Assembly: GCA_016716475.1 (NCBI GenBank)
Contig: JADJWG010000002.1
Span: 1,240,001 to 1,304,000, forward strand
Length of the DNA: 64,000 nt
Source: Phycisphaerales bacterium
Lineage (GTDB): Bacteria > Planctomycetota > Phycisphaerae > UBA1845 > Fen-1342
Direction of reading: 5' to 3'
The position numbers and the translations under genes are program-made. This document shows, piece after piece, positions 40,681 to 48,263 of the stretch. Under the pieces are notes generated by a model. That model saw only the letters and a program-made list of their open reading frames with translations, was not told where the DNA came from and searched no databases. Within the stretch, counting starts at the first letter, position 1, and each line of letters starts with the position of its first letter.

Positions 40681-40686
40681 AGTATA
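40681..40686 (-). promoter_or_regulatory. -10 box for a leaderless AAA ATPase transcript
   Basis: TATACT on the minus strand lies 9 nt before ATG 40671, with no ribosome site between. The -35 region is not clear. Confidence 0.4.
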
Positions 40687-40797
40687 GCACAGCTAGTGAG
40701 GCAGGGAGGGATCGCGGGAGGGCGGCAGCGGCGGACCCGGGGGTGGGCTGGCAGGGCGGGCCGGCATTCCGGGTGCCGCTAGTCGGCTTCCAGCACG

Positions 40798-40908
40798 TCG
40801 GGCAAGATCGGCCAGATCGACGGCAACCGCCTGAAGTTCGAGCCCGAAGCCGCGGACGAGGGCGTCTTCTTCGTGCGGACGGCCGGCGGCGCCGCTGGCC
40901 CGCGTTGA
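40798..40908 (+). pseudogene. Possible C-terminal gene remnant
   Basis: A plus-strand frame reads SGKIGQIDGNRLKFEPEAAD followed by EGVFFVRTAGGAAGPR and a TGA. The peptide has normal protein composition while the surrounding frames do not, suggesting the tail of a lost gene. No start or family is visible. Confidence 0.25.
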
Positions 40909-41226
40909 AGAGCGATCCGCGGTGCCGCGCCCCGGCCCGGAGTGCGCGCGTTCCCGGAGGTCCCGCGGGCGTTATCCGGACCGCAATTAGCGCGACCCCA
41001 TTGAGGAAGGGTCCCGACCCAACCCTTGGGACGGGTCCCATCCTCAAGCTTAGGGACGGGACCCGTTTCCAAGTAAGGGTCGACACTCTGCCCGCCGCGG
41101 GCAGACATTCTACCCGCCGGGGGGCGCGCCGCGCCCCCCGGCGGGCAGGGACCCCGCCCCGCCCGCCGCCGCTCCGAGCCCCCGGCGGGCGGTCTTCCCG
41201 GACCGGGTCACAATATCCTCCGGCGG
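40909..41226. repeat. Cluster of three strong hairpins
   Basis: Three inverted repeats follow one another: 41025-41073 (CTTGG...CGGGTCCC / GGGACCCG...CCAAG, imperfect), 41087-41105 (TCTGCCCG / CGGGCAGA, perfect) and 41113-41145 (CCCGCCGGGGGGCGC / GCGCCCCCCGGCGGG, 15 bp perfect with a 3-nt loop). The last lies about 80 nt beyond the stop of the minus-strand gene at 41227, so the group may terminate the RM-island transcript. No gene is seen. Confidence 0.6.
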
Positions 41227-41742
41227 TTACTGCGGCGCGGGCGGTGGGACGGCGGAAAGCCGCCGGGCGTACTCGGTGCGTATCAGCCTTTCGGCGAGAT
41301 CGTGTGCAAAGTCGGCGAGGTACGAAGCGAGCTCCACGTATGCGCGCGCGAGGGTCGGGTGGATTCCCTCGTCTCGCATAAGACGTTCCAGTCGGTTTAC
41401 GTCGTCAGGCAGGGCGCGGCACGCCGCGGCAAACTCGTCTGCGATCCACAATATGGCGGGATCGTCGATGCCGGCGCTTCGGAAAAGGGCCGCGTAGTCG
41501 GCACCCGCGGTCTTCATGCGCTCGAAGATATCCACGAGGGCGGTATAGAAAGTTTCGTCCGCCATAGCCACGGAGTCTTTCGGCCCCTTCGAACCGACCC
41601 CGACTGCGTGGGCCAACAAGCTCAGTTTCCCGATGGTGAACCGATGCTCCATGTGGATTGCTTTTGCGCCAGCGGAAACCCTCTCATGCCACAAGCGGAC
41701 GGCGAGCTCGTCCGTAAACGCGCGAACGCTCTCCGAGCGCAT
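41227..41742 (-). CDS. Uncharacterised helical protein (171 aa)
   Basis: The product is predicted to be largely alpha-helical and soluble, with charged N- and C-termini and a proline-rich end (SAVPPPAPQ). Segments such as DETFYTALVDIFERMKTAGADY and DDVNRLERLMRDEGI look like helical bundles. No catalytic motif or family is recognised. The ATG at 41742 follows GAGCTGAG and lies 16 nt after the stop of the 47-aa membrane protein, so the two are probably translated from one message. It is the last gene of the minus-strand RM island. Confidence 0.6.
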   Translation of the reverse strand: MRSESVRAFTDELAVRLWHERVSAGAKAIHMEHRFTIGKLSLLAHAVGVGSKGPKDSVAMADETFYTALVDIFERMKTAGADYAALFRSAGIDDPAILWIADEFAAACRALPDDVNRLERLMRDEGIHPTLARAYVELASYLADFAHDLAERLIRTEYARRLSAVPPPAPQ

Positions 41743-41758
41743 CGAACTCAGCTCACGC

Positions 41759-41902
41759 TCAAGCTTCCCAGCCCGGACGTGTGATGCGGCGGAGGAACGG
41801 CAAGTGCCGAGCGTCCCTGTCGTAGCACACGAACCAGCCATTGAGCAGACCGGCGATAGTGAGCCCCGCAATGGCGGCGACGTACAGCGCGGCCGTGTAC
41901 AC
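41759..41902 (-). CDS. Small single-span membrane protein (47 aa)
   Basis: A GTG at 41902 is preceded by GGAGG with 8-nt spacing. The product has one strong transmembrane helix (ALYVAAIAGLTIAGLLNGWF) and a basic C-terminus (RRITRPGWEA). It lies 50 nt after the 82-aa gene and just before the 171-aa gene, on the same strand. The helix, the ribosome site and the tight spacing argue for a real gene. Family unknown. Confidence 0.6.
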   Translation of the reverse strand: MYTAALYVAAIAGLTIAGLLNGWFVCYDRDARHLPFLRRITRPGWEA

Positions 41903-41952
41903 AGGACAGCCCTCCACGCGCGTAGGTGCATCCGTCGACGCAGGCTCCTGCC

Positions 41953-42201
41953 TCAGCGATCGCCGAGCACCCCTACACGGCGCATGGCAGCCGCGAACCC
42001 GTCCAAAAAGCTCTTTGCTTCGTTGGGTGAAAACAAGGCAATGTAACGCACTCGGTCGTCTTGGGCCGCCGGCTTCATCTCAATGTGCACGAACCCTCCG
42101 AACTCCAGCACGCGCACGTCGAAGCCCGCCGTCTCGCGGTCAGTCGGTTCGCCCCAATCTGAGCCCCGCAACCGCTCCTCGAAATACGTGATTGCGCCCA
42201 T
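41953..42201 (-). CDS. Uncharacterised small protein (82 aa)
   Basis: The product (MGAITYFEERLRG...) is acidic to neutral, with alternating strand-like segments (FDVRVLEFGGFVHIEMK, VRYIALFSP) and a final helix (EAKSFLDGFAAAMRRVGV). No family is recognised. AAAGGA is 8 nt before the ATG, and the gene starts 23 bp after the stop of the methyltransferase C-terminal fragment, so it may once have been part of that gene's operon. Confidence 0.6.
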   Translation of the reverse strand: MGAITYFEERLRGSDWGEPTDRETAGFDVRVLEFGGFVHIEMKPAAQDDRVRYIALFSPNEAKSFLDGFAAAMRRVGVLGDR

Positions 42202-42224
42202 CGCCTCGTCCTTTCTGGCTGGCC

Positions 42225-42623
42225 TCACGCCAGCCGCTTGGCTAGCTCCTCGTCCAGAATCTCCCGCACCGTGAGGGCGACGATGACCTTGCCCGACTGG
42301 CGGAAGAAGCGGTCGATTTCCCGCAGGGCGTCGGAGGAGTACTCGAACGCGACGAAGAAGCCCTTCGGGCGGTCCTCGCGCATCATCATCGCCTCGAAGC
42401 TGTCGATGTCCGGGCGGCCGACCTTATCCTTCTGCTTCACCTGGATCGGGTACCAGTGGTCGAGGAACTCGCCGAAGACCTCGGTGCCGTCCTTGCCCTT
42501 CGCGGGCCGCGTGGGCGTCGCGGAGACGGGGAAGATGCGGCCGTCGATGCCCATGTCGCCGACCTGCGCCTTGTTCGGGATGCCGCCGAGGGCGATATCC
42601 TGCGGCTCTCTGGGCTCATGGGA
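42225..42623 (-). pseudogene. C-terminal fragment of a DNA methyltransferase with Mrr-like domain
   Basis: The 109-codon frame from ATG 42554, open 23 codons further to 42623, encodes a segment seen at the end of certain adenine-type DNA methyltransferases: PQDIALGGIPNKAQVGDMG, then HWYPIQVKQKDKVGRPDID with SFEAMMMREDRPKGFFVAF and a final LTVREILDEEL. The IQVKQ strand resembles the Mrr/PD-(D/E)XK nuclease core. The matching N-terminal fragment lies at 44361-44735 on the same strand, with an unrelated RM pair between. On its own this fragment lacks the SAM-binding and DPPY motifs. Confidence 0.78.
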
Positions 42624-43227
42624 CTACGCCGATGATCACGAGCGGCACCGCCGGAACCCCACGGCCCTGCCGCGCAATGTCGTAGAGCGCCCCCTCGTAA
42701 TAGCCTGGCCCGGAGGACATACTCTCCTGCATTGCCTTCATGGGCAGCACTTCGACACCAACATCGATCTGGTCGCCGACGTAGAAAGCCAAGTGTTTGA
42801 CGAACAGGTCGTAAGCGATGAAGCTGTACTTGCCGAACTGAACTTCCACCGCGACGCGACGCTTGACGAAATCGGTCTGATTGTAGGAGCGAATGGGGCG
42901 CTTGCCGGCCGCCACAATCTCGGCCCGCTGCTCCGCTGCCGCCATGTGCATGGTCTTGCGGATGAGCATATAGTCGTCAGTTACCCAGTATTGGGTGCGG
43001 CTTTCCTTCCACTGGGCCGCGCCGAACGACTGCTTCATCGCGTTGTTGATCTCGATCGGCGCATAGAGTGCCTTCCCCTGCATCGTCTTCTCTTTGCTGA
43101 TTTTCGTCCTGAACTGATCTGCATCAACCGATCGAACGATTGCCTCGATTTCTTTCCATATGCGCCTCTCATGGACAAGCAGCCACTCGTAGCCGTTGAG
43201 ATGGGAATGTAGCGCGGCGATTCTCAT
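42616..43227 (-). CDS. BglII-family type II restriction endonuclease
   Basis: The 203-aa protein carries the active-site spacing of BglII: D119, E128 and Q130 (in QTDFVKRRVAVEVQFGKY), the same D-9-E-2-Q arrangement as Asp84, Glu93 and Gln95 in BglII. The C-terminal half (YDLFVKHLAFYVGDQIDVGV and the end VPAVPLVIIGVVP) fits the family's core. It would cut double-stranded DNA with Mg2+; AGATCT is the family prototype site but is not proven here. Its ATG overlaps the methyltransferase stop as ATGA, so translation is coupled and the methylase is made first. Its stop falls inside the upstream end of the resident methyltransferase remnant. Confidence 0.85.
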   Translation of the reverse strand: MRIAALHSHLNGYEWLLVHERRIWKEIEAIVRSVDADQFRTKISKEKTMQGKALYAPIEINNAMKQSFGAAQWKESRTQYWVTDDYMLIRKTMHMAAAEQRAEIVAAGKRPIRSYNQTDFVKRRVAVEVQFGKYSFIAYDLFVKHLAFYVGDQIDVGVEVLPMKAMQESMSSGPGYYEGALYDIARQGRGVPAVPLVIIGVVP

Positions 43228-44177
43228 CGCGCATCGCCTTTTGCCGAGCCATCTGCGAAGGGACTCTTGGCGACCGTCTCATTGCCGGGCTCGTAGACCG
43301 GCCTTCCCATCGGCCGCGTAACGAGTTGGCCGCGCGCTTCGAGTCGCAATCGCTCTAGAGCGATGCGATGGAAGCGCCTCATCAACTCAGCGCCAGCGGC
43401 GCGCCGTCCGTGGCGCACAGCGGCGATGGCCGTGCTGCCAACGCCGACAAATGGATCAACAACCAGGCTTCCCGGCATTGTCATGCTAAGCACCAGTCGC
43501 TCGATGAGTTCGACTGGAAACTGGCATGGGTGCTCGGTCTTTTCAACATGGTTGTGCTTGACATTTGGGATTGTCCAAAGGTCGCCGGGGTTCTTGCCAA
43601 GTGGATTGCATGAATACTCGCCAGCTCTGGCGCCCTTGAAGTACTTCTTGCCCGGGTATTTCTGGGGCACCCGGACTGCATCAAGATTGAAAACGTAGTC
43701 ATCCGACTTGGTGAACCACATTACAACCTCGTACCGTCCCGAGAACCGCCGTGAACAATGCAAGCCATGTCCGAAGTGCCAGATAATCCGATTGCGCATA
43801 CGCAAGCGAAAACTGGCGAAGACGGGATATAGAACGCTGTCAAGGGGAATGATCGCACCCTTCTCGACGAAGTTCCCGACCTGCCAGCAGACGCTGCCCC
43901 GATCGCTCAGGATTCGAACGCACTCGCGGATAATCCCGGCTTGCTGGGCGACATAGTCGCCGAGTTCGAGCCGCGTCTCGTACTCCTTGCCGATGTTATA
44001 TGGCGGGGACGTCACGACCAGATCGGCACAACGATCGGGCATGGATCGAAGGAGCTCCATGCAATCCCCGGCGTAGAGTGTCACATCGTTGGCGCCGTCG
44101 TAACTGCGGCGGATGCGCAGCTTCCCTAGCGCATCAAACAAGCGCGGGTGTTCTCCGTCTGATCGATGTCGAATCAT
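43224..44177 (-). CDS. Site-specific DNA methyltransferase (beta class, TSPPY type)
   Basis: The 317-aa enzyme uses SAM to methylate an amino group of DNA. Motif IV TSPPYNIGKEYE (residues 56-67) comes before motif I DPFVGVGSTA (about 238-247), the beta-class order. TSPPY is typical of N4-cytosine enzymes and some N6-adenine ones. It is the protective partner of the BglII-like endonuclease, whose gene overlaps its stop codon by 4 bp. GAGGAGG precedes ATG 44177. It is about 20 bp behind a small unexplained frame. Confidence 0.92.
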   Translation of the reverse strand: MIRHRSDGEHPRLFDALGKLRIRRSYDGANDVTLYAGDCMELLRSMPDRCADLVVTSPPYNIGKEYETRLELGDYVAQQAGIIRECVRILSDRGSVCWQVGNFVEKGAIIPLDSVLYPVFASFRLRMRNRIIWHFGHGLHCSRRFSGRYEVVMWFTKSDDYVFNLDAVRVPQKYPGKKYFKGARAGEYSCNPLGKNPGDLWTIPNVKHNHVEKTEHPCQFPVELIERLVLSMTMPGSLVVDPFVGVGSTAIAAVRHGRRAAGAELMRRFHRIALERLRLEARGQLVTRPMGRPVYEPGNETVAKSPFADGSAKGDAR

Positions 44178-44196
44178 CTTGACCTCCTCGAGCGGT

Positions 44197-44415
44197 TCAG
44201 CCCGCCTCTGGATGCAGTTTCTCCACGATCTGAGCCCATTCAGCCGAGTGGTCCTGCTGAAGGATCGCAATTGCGTGCGTCCACTCGTGGACCTCATTAG
44301 TGGCCGGTGATGGACTTTGGCAAACCGGCACGAATCCGCTGCCTCCTGTGCGTCCGTACTTTATCCGAACATCCGTTCGCCGGCCAGTCCCTCGTGCGAT
44401 ATGCAACTGCGGCAC
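44197..44415 (-). CDS. Possible small protein upstream of the RM pair
   Basis: A 72-codon frame (GTG start, no clear ribosome site) ends 19 nt before the methyltransferase gene. Its last third (NEVHEWTHAIAILQQDHSAEW) has normal protein composition while the first part is arginine- and glycine-rich. It has no helix-turn-helix of a restriction controller protein. It overlaps the remnant of the other methyltransferase. It could be a real leader gene or simply the edge of the inserted segment. Confidence 0.3.
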   Translation of the reverse strand: MPQLHIARGTGRRTDVRIKYGRTGGSGFVPVCQSPSPATNEVHEWTHAIAILQQDHSAEWAQIVEKLHPEAG

Positions 44416-44735
44416 AGTGGGGTGCGAGTGGCGAGCGCGACGGAGCGGGGGCGCATGGAGTCGATGTAGGCGGCGTTGCTGGCGTGGCGGTCCTCGAAGG
44501 CGCGCTTCTCCTTGGCCTCGCCCCAGAAGACCTCGTAGTTGCGGTTGGAGTTGAACGGCGGGTCGATGTACACGAGGTCGACGCAGGCGTCGGGGAGCTT
44601 GCGGAGCTGGTCGAGGCAGTCGCCGCAGTAGATGATGCGGGTGTCCACGAGCGACGACGGCCGGCCGGCGGGGGCGGCGGATGCGGGCGGCGTGTCGGCG
44701 GACGGTGCGGCGGGTTTCCCCTTCTTGCGAGCCAT
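44361..44735 (-). pseudogene. N-terminal fragment of a DNA methyltransferase
   Basis: From ATG 44735 the frame reads a basic, proline-rich start (ARKKGKPAAPSADT), then RIIYCGDCLDQLRKLPDACV, DLVYIDPPFNSNRNYEVFWG and a helix ending IDSMRPR. This is the start of a methyltransferase with motif IV (DPPFNSN). After about residue 97 the conserved sequence stops and the frame runs on into unrelated sequence to a stop at 44361. The C-terminal remnant of the same type lies at 42225-42623. The central SAM-binding part is missing from the window. Confidence 0.78.
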
Positions 44736-44786
44736 GCGGGAAGGATGCCGCACGGCGGCGGGGACGTCAACGGTGTTGTGCCGCAC

Positions 44787-44823
44787 AACCCTCCCCCGGC
44801 CCCTCCCTGAGAGGGAGGGGGGT
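44787..44823. repeat. 37-nt direct intergenic repeat, copy 1
   Basis: The element starts AACCCTCCCCC and contains the self-complementary stretch CCCTCCCTGAGAGGGAGGG. A second copy 183 bp away differs by one base. A perfect inverted repeat (GGGCAGGC / GCCTGCCC) lies between the two copies. Confidence 0.75.
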
Positions 44824-44969
44824 AACGCCCGCGCGGCGCGGTGTCGCCGCCGGGCAGGCAGGATGCCTGCCCCACCCGTTTCAGGCGCAGGCAGGATACC
44901 CACGCCAGCGCGGGCGTACTGTGTGCGGCGTCGGCCACGGGGAGGCGACGCAACGGGGTTGTGGAGCGG

Positions 44970-45006
44970 AACCCTCCCCCTGCCCCTCCCTGAGAGGGAG
45001 GGGGGT
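44970..45006. repeat. 37-nt direct intergenic repeat, copy 2
   Basis: Same orientation and sequence as the copy at 44787-44823 with one base changed. It lies just 3' of the MscS-type gene (minus strand), so its hairpin may also act as a terminator. Confidence 0.75.
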
Positions 45007-45034
45007 GAGTGCGGCGGGACGGGCGCACTTCCCC

Positions 45035-47992
45035 CTACCCGTCCGACTCCTTGAGCAGCGCCTCGGCCTGCTCACGGCCGAACTTCACGGCGTCGTCCGA
45101 CACGGCGGGCACCATCGGCGTACCCGGGGGCAGCGGCTCGTCGCTGCCGCGGAACAGGTGCAGCGTGCGCGTCGGGAAGGCGAACTGCACGCCGATGCGC
45201 CGCGCCAGCCGGATGATGTCGAGGAACAGCCGGTGCCGCTCGCGCAGCTCCACGGCCCAGTCGGGGCACTCGTGAAACACGTACAGCATCACGTCGATCG
45301 ACGAGTCGGAGAAGCGACTCACGTACACCTGGTAGTAGTCCTTCCGTGTGTAAGGATGCTGGCGGATGATCTCGCGAATGCCTTCGCAGAAGGCCTCGAA
45401 CTGCTCCGGTGCGGTGTCGTACGTCAGCGACAGGTGTGTGAACGTCCGGCGATAGCGCCGCCGTCCCATGTTGTCCACCCGGGCGTTCATCAGCTCCGAA
45501 TTCGGCACGGTGATCTGCGAGTTGTAGAACGTGCGGATGCGCGTGCTGCGCAACCCGACCGACTCCACCGTGCCCTCGGTGTCGTTCACTTTCACCCAGT
45601 CACCGACCTGGAAGGGCCGATCGAGCACCACGTTGACCGAGCCGAAGAAGTTCTTGAGCGTATCCTGCGCCGCCAGACCGAACGCCAGGCCGCCCACACC
45701 CAGACCGGCGAGCAGCGGGGTCACCGCGAGCCCCAGCGTCGTCCCGATGAACACGAGCCCGCCCACCGCGACCACGATCTTTGCCGTCTTGTTCAGCAGC
45801 GGAATGAGAACATCATCCACGCGCGATGACCGCAGCGCCGATCGGCTGCGCGTGTAGCTGGCCGCGACATCGATCAGCCGGTACGCCGCCAGTACGCCCG
45901 CCACCGCCAGCAGCACCTTGAGGAAGAACCACAACCAGCTCATCAGCGGCGCGCCGAGGTCCAGGAACTGCAACCCACCCCACCAAGCCAGCAGCATGAG
46001 CAGCGTCGCCACCGGCTTGAAGGCCCGCCGGATCGCCTGCGCGGTATCCTCGTGGCTGGCGCTGCGCAGCACGAGTTGCCCCAGTCCGGGCAGCACCAGC
46101 ACCGCGACCCGCCGTACGAGCCACCCCAGTCCGAGCACCGGCGCGATCCCGATCCACTGCCACACGCGCAGGCGCAGCCAACTGGTTCCCAGCCAGCGCG
46201 GCCACACCCCCGGCTGTTCCACCTCCACCACCGCGCCGGTCGCCGGGTCCTCCCGCTCGACGATGCGGTCGTTGATCCGGGTGTTGATCAGCTCACGCAG
46301 GTACAGGGACGGCAGCTTCAAAAACGAGACCTGGGCCCCCTTCCAATCCCGGTGGATCGGCCGCGCCTCGAGTGCATCGTAAAGCTCCTCGATGTCGCGC
46401 ACGGTACGGGCTGTGAAGAGCCACTCCTCGGCCCGCCCGGCCGCAAACTGCTTGTCGATCTCAATGCGCCCTTCCGGCCGCGCGAGCAATTCGTAGGCCT
46501 CACCGTCGGGGTCGTCCGGAACCGTCGACAACGGGACACGCTCGCTACGGGTCAGCGTAAGCCATAATTTCCCCGCCAGCGTGCCGGCCAGTTCCCGCTC
46601 CGTGTCGCTCAGACCGCTCAGGTCGAGACACTGGACCGCCGTGTCGAGGTCACCGCGCTCCATGGCCTGGCGGAACGTCCCGAGCGTGGCCTGGGCTGAG
46701 CGGAATTGCTTGCTGGCCCGGGTCGTACGCCGCGGGCTCGCCGGGGCTGCCGGTGCCGCGGCCACGGCTGCGGGCGGCGCCACCCCCGGGGCCGCGGTCG
46801 TGGGTGGTGGCGCGGCGGGCTGCGGTGGCGGTGTTGGCGTGGGGGGCGGCGACACCACCTGGGTAAGTTCGAGCATGCGCGGCACGTCGCGGACGGTCGT
46901 CGCGCCGAAGCGCCACAACCCATCGGGCCCGCGCACCAGCAGAATCTGGACCGGGCTGGCACCGATCGCGTAGAAGCCCTTGTGCTCCGGGGGCAGGGAC
47001 CGAGCCAGCTTCTCGAGATCGATCACGCCGCGATTGCGGGCGGCGCTGATAAGCTGCGCCAGCCCGTCCACGTAGCGAATGCCGTTGTCCGTGATGAACT
47101 TGCGGACGAAATCCGGACCGAGACGCTCCAATTCGGCCTCGATCAGGTCCGGGGCGTCGAGCCGCCGCTCACGCGCGATGTTGGTGCGGACGGCGCCCGC
47201 GAAATCGAGGCACGCGAAGGCGCTTTCGTACAGGCGTCCGCTCTCCTGCGCGGCCCGCCAGGTATCGAGGAAATACGTCACAAGCGCATACGGCGAGCTG
47301 AGCGCGGCGCCTTCCGCCGGTGGAACGGACAGCGCCAGCCGCGGCGCATGCACGCGCTCGATCAGCAGATCAAGCTGTGCATGCCACTCCGGAATGAGTG
47401 CCACGCTGGTCCGCGCCAGGCGCCACTCCTGCAGCGTCTGCTCTTCACCCGCGTCATCACGCACAACGCGCGGCATGCGTTCGAGGATCATCACGATCGG
47501 CAGTCGCCCGAACGATTGCAGCACGCTCACTTCCAGGGCCGGCACATCGGGCAACTGCACCTGGTCCTCGGGATCAAAAGCGGCGTCGGCTTCGAGCCGT
47601 TGCAGGATCTCGTCGAGCAGCCGTACCAACTCCGGTCCACGCACCGCCCGCACGTCCGCATCGAGCGCGCCGAGATCCAGAAAGCCGGTGGCCTCCTGGA
47701 AGCGTTCTTCGCCCCTCTCGGTGTCACGCACAATGGACAGAAAGTGCTGCATCGCCTGGTATGGCGTGCGGAGCGGATTCCGCAGCGCGGGCCGCGCCGG
47801 GGGCGTGGTGGGTTGCGTGTCCGCCGGCCGAGTTTCTGCCGGCCGGGTCTCAGCCGGTGCAGTCGCAGCGCCTTGGGTGGTGGTCGGCTGAATGGGGGTC
47901 GCGGCTTCGGCCGCCCTGGGGGGCGCCAGCGCGCAGAGCCCAACCACGATACCGGGAACCCACCATCGTACGAAACCGTCGGAATGCTGCAT
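45035..47992 (-). CDS. MscS-family mechanosensitive channel with large periplasmic N-terminus
   Basis: The 985-aa protein has a signal-like start (ending AAEA), a Thr/Pro/Ala-rich linker, and about 550 residues of extracytoplasmic helical sequence. Three similar units can be seen there: MQHFLSIVRDTERGEERF...FLDLGALD, YALVTYFLDTWRAAQ...CLDFAGA and LGTFRQAMERGDLDTAVQCLDLSGL. Several transmembrane helices follow. The C-terminal MscS core is intact: GVGGLAFGLAAQDTLKNFFG, DRPFQVGDWVKVNDTEGTVE and the beta-domain end TFYNSQITVPNSEL. It should protect cells from osmotic downshock. The start at 47992 follows GGAAGTGG. Confidence 0.9.
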   Translation of the reverse strand: MQHSDGFVRWWVPGIVVGLCALAPPRAAEAATPIQPTTTQGAATAPAETRPAETRPADTQPTTPPARPALRNPLRTPYQAMQHFLSIVRDTERGEERFQEATGFLDLGALDADVRAVRGPELVRLLDEILQRLEADAAFDPEDQVQLPDVPALEVSVLQSFGRLPIVMILERMPRVVRDDAGEEQTLQEWRLARTSVALIPEWHAQLDLLIERVHAPRLALSVPPAEGAALSSPYALVTYFLDTWRAAQESGRLYESAFACLDFAGAVRTNIARERRLDAPDLIEAELERLGPDFVRKFITDNGIRYVDGLAQLISAARNRGVIDLEKLARSLPPEHKGFYAIGASPVQILLVRGPDGLWRFGATTVRDVPRMLELTQVVSPPPTPTPPPQPAAPPPTTAAPGVAPPAAVAAAPAAPASPRRTTRASKQFRSAQATLGTFRQAMERGDLDTAVQCLDLSGLSDTERELAGTLAGKLWLTLTRSERVPLSTVPDDPDGEAYELLARPEGRIEIDKQFAAGRAEEWLFTARTVRDIEELYDALEARPIHRDWKGAQVSFLKLPSLYLRELINTRINDRIVEREDPATGAVVEVEQPGVWPRWLGTSWLRLRVWQWIGIAPVLGLGWLVRRVAVLVLPGLGQLVLRSASHEDTAQAIRRAFKPVATLLMLLAWWGGLQFLDLGAPLMSWLWFFLKVLLAVAGVLAAYRLIDVAASYTRSRSALRSSRVDDVLIPLLNKTAKIVVAVGGLVFIGTTLGLAVTPLLAGLGVGGLAFGLAAQDTLKNFFGSVNVVLDRPFQVGDWVKVNDTEGTVESVGLRSTRIRTFYNSQITVPNSELMNARVDNMGRRRYRRTFTHLSLTYDTAPEQFEAFCEGIREIIRQHPYTRKDYYQVYVSRFSDSSIDVMLYVFHECPDWAVELRERHRLFLDIIRLARRIGVQFAFPTRTLHLFRGSDEPLPPGTPMVPAVSDDAVKFGREQAEALLKESDG

Positions 47993-48263
47993 GCCCACTT
48001 CCAGGAGTCAGGGCTGGCCAGCCAAACGCCGGAAAAGCCGGTTACCCCCGCGCGCCTGCCCTAATCGTACGCACGCGGAGCCGCAACGCAACGCGCGCCT
48101 CACATTCGGGTTGGTGAGTCTGGGAGGTGGGCAGGGTAGATTCAGCCGGAAGCGGCCGGGTGACGGCCATCGTCAGGCCTGTTGCCAAGCCGCAAGCAGA
48201 CCTCTGCGCGCGGCGCTCGCGACTGGGCATCCGGAAGCGGCCTGGCTGCCATGCTTCGCCCGG

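Noticed and set aside
39458..41086. A 542-codon minus-strand frame rich in Pro and Arg
   Set aside because: It is another frame of the AAA ATPase gene and its upstream region; it has no motif, whereas the other frame has Walker A and B.
41743..41931. An N-terminal extension (from ATG 41931) of the 171-aa protein
   Set aside because: That region encodes, in another frame, a membrane protein with a good ribosome site; the extension has no protein-like composition.
42238..43212. A 324-codon plus-strand open frame across the endonuclease
   Set aside because: The minus-strand endonuclease has an active-site signature and overlaps its methyltransferase by ATGA; the plus frame has no family.
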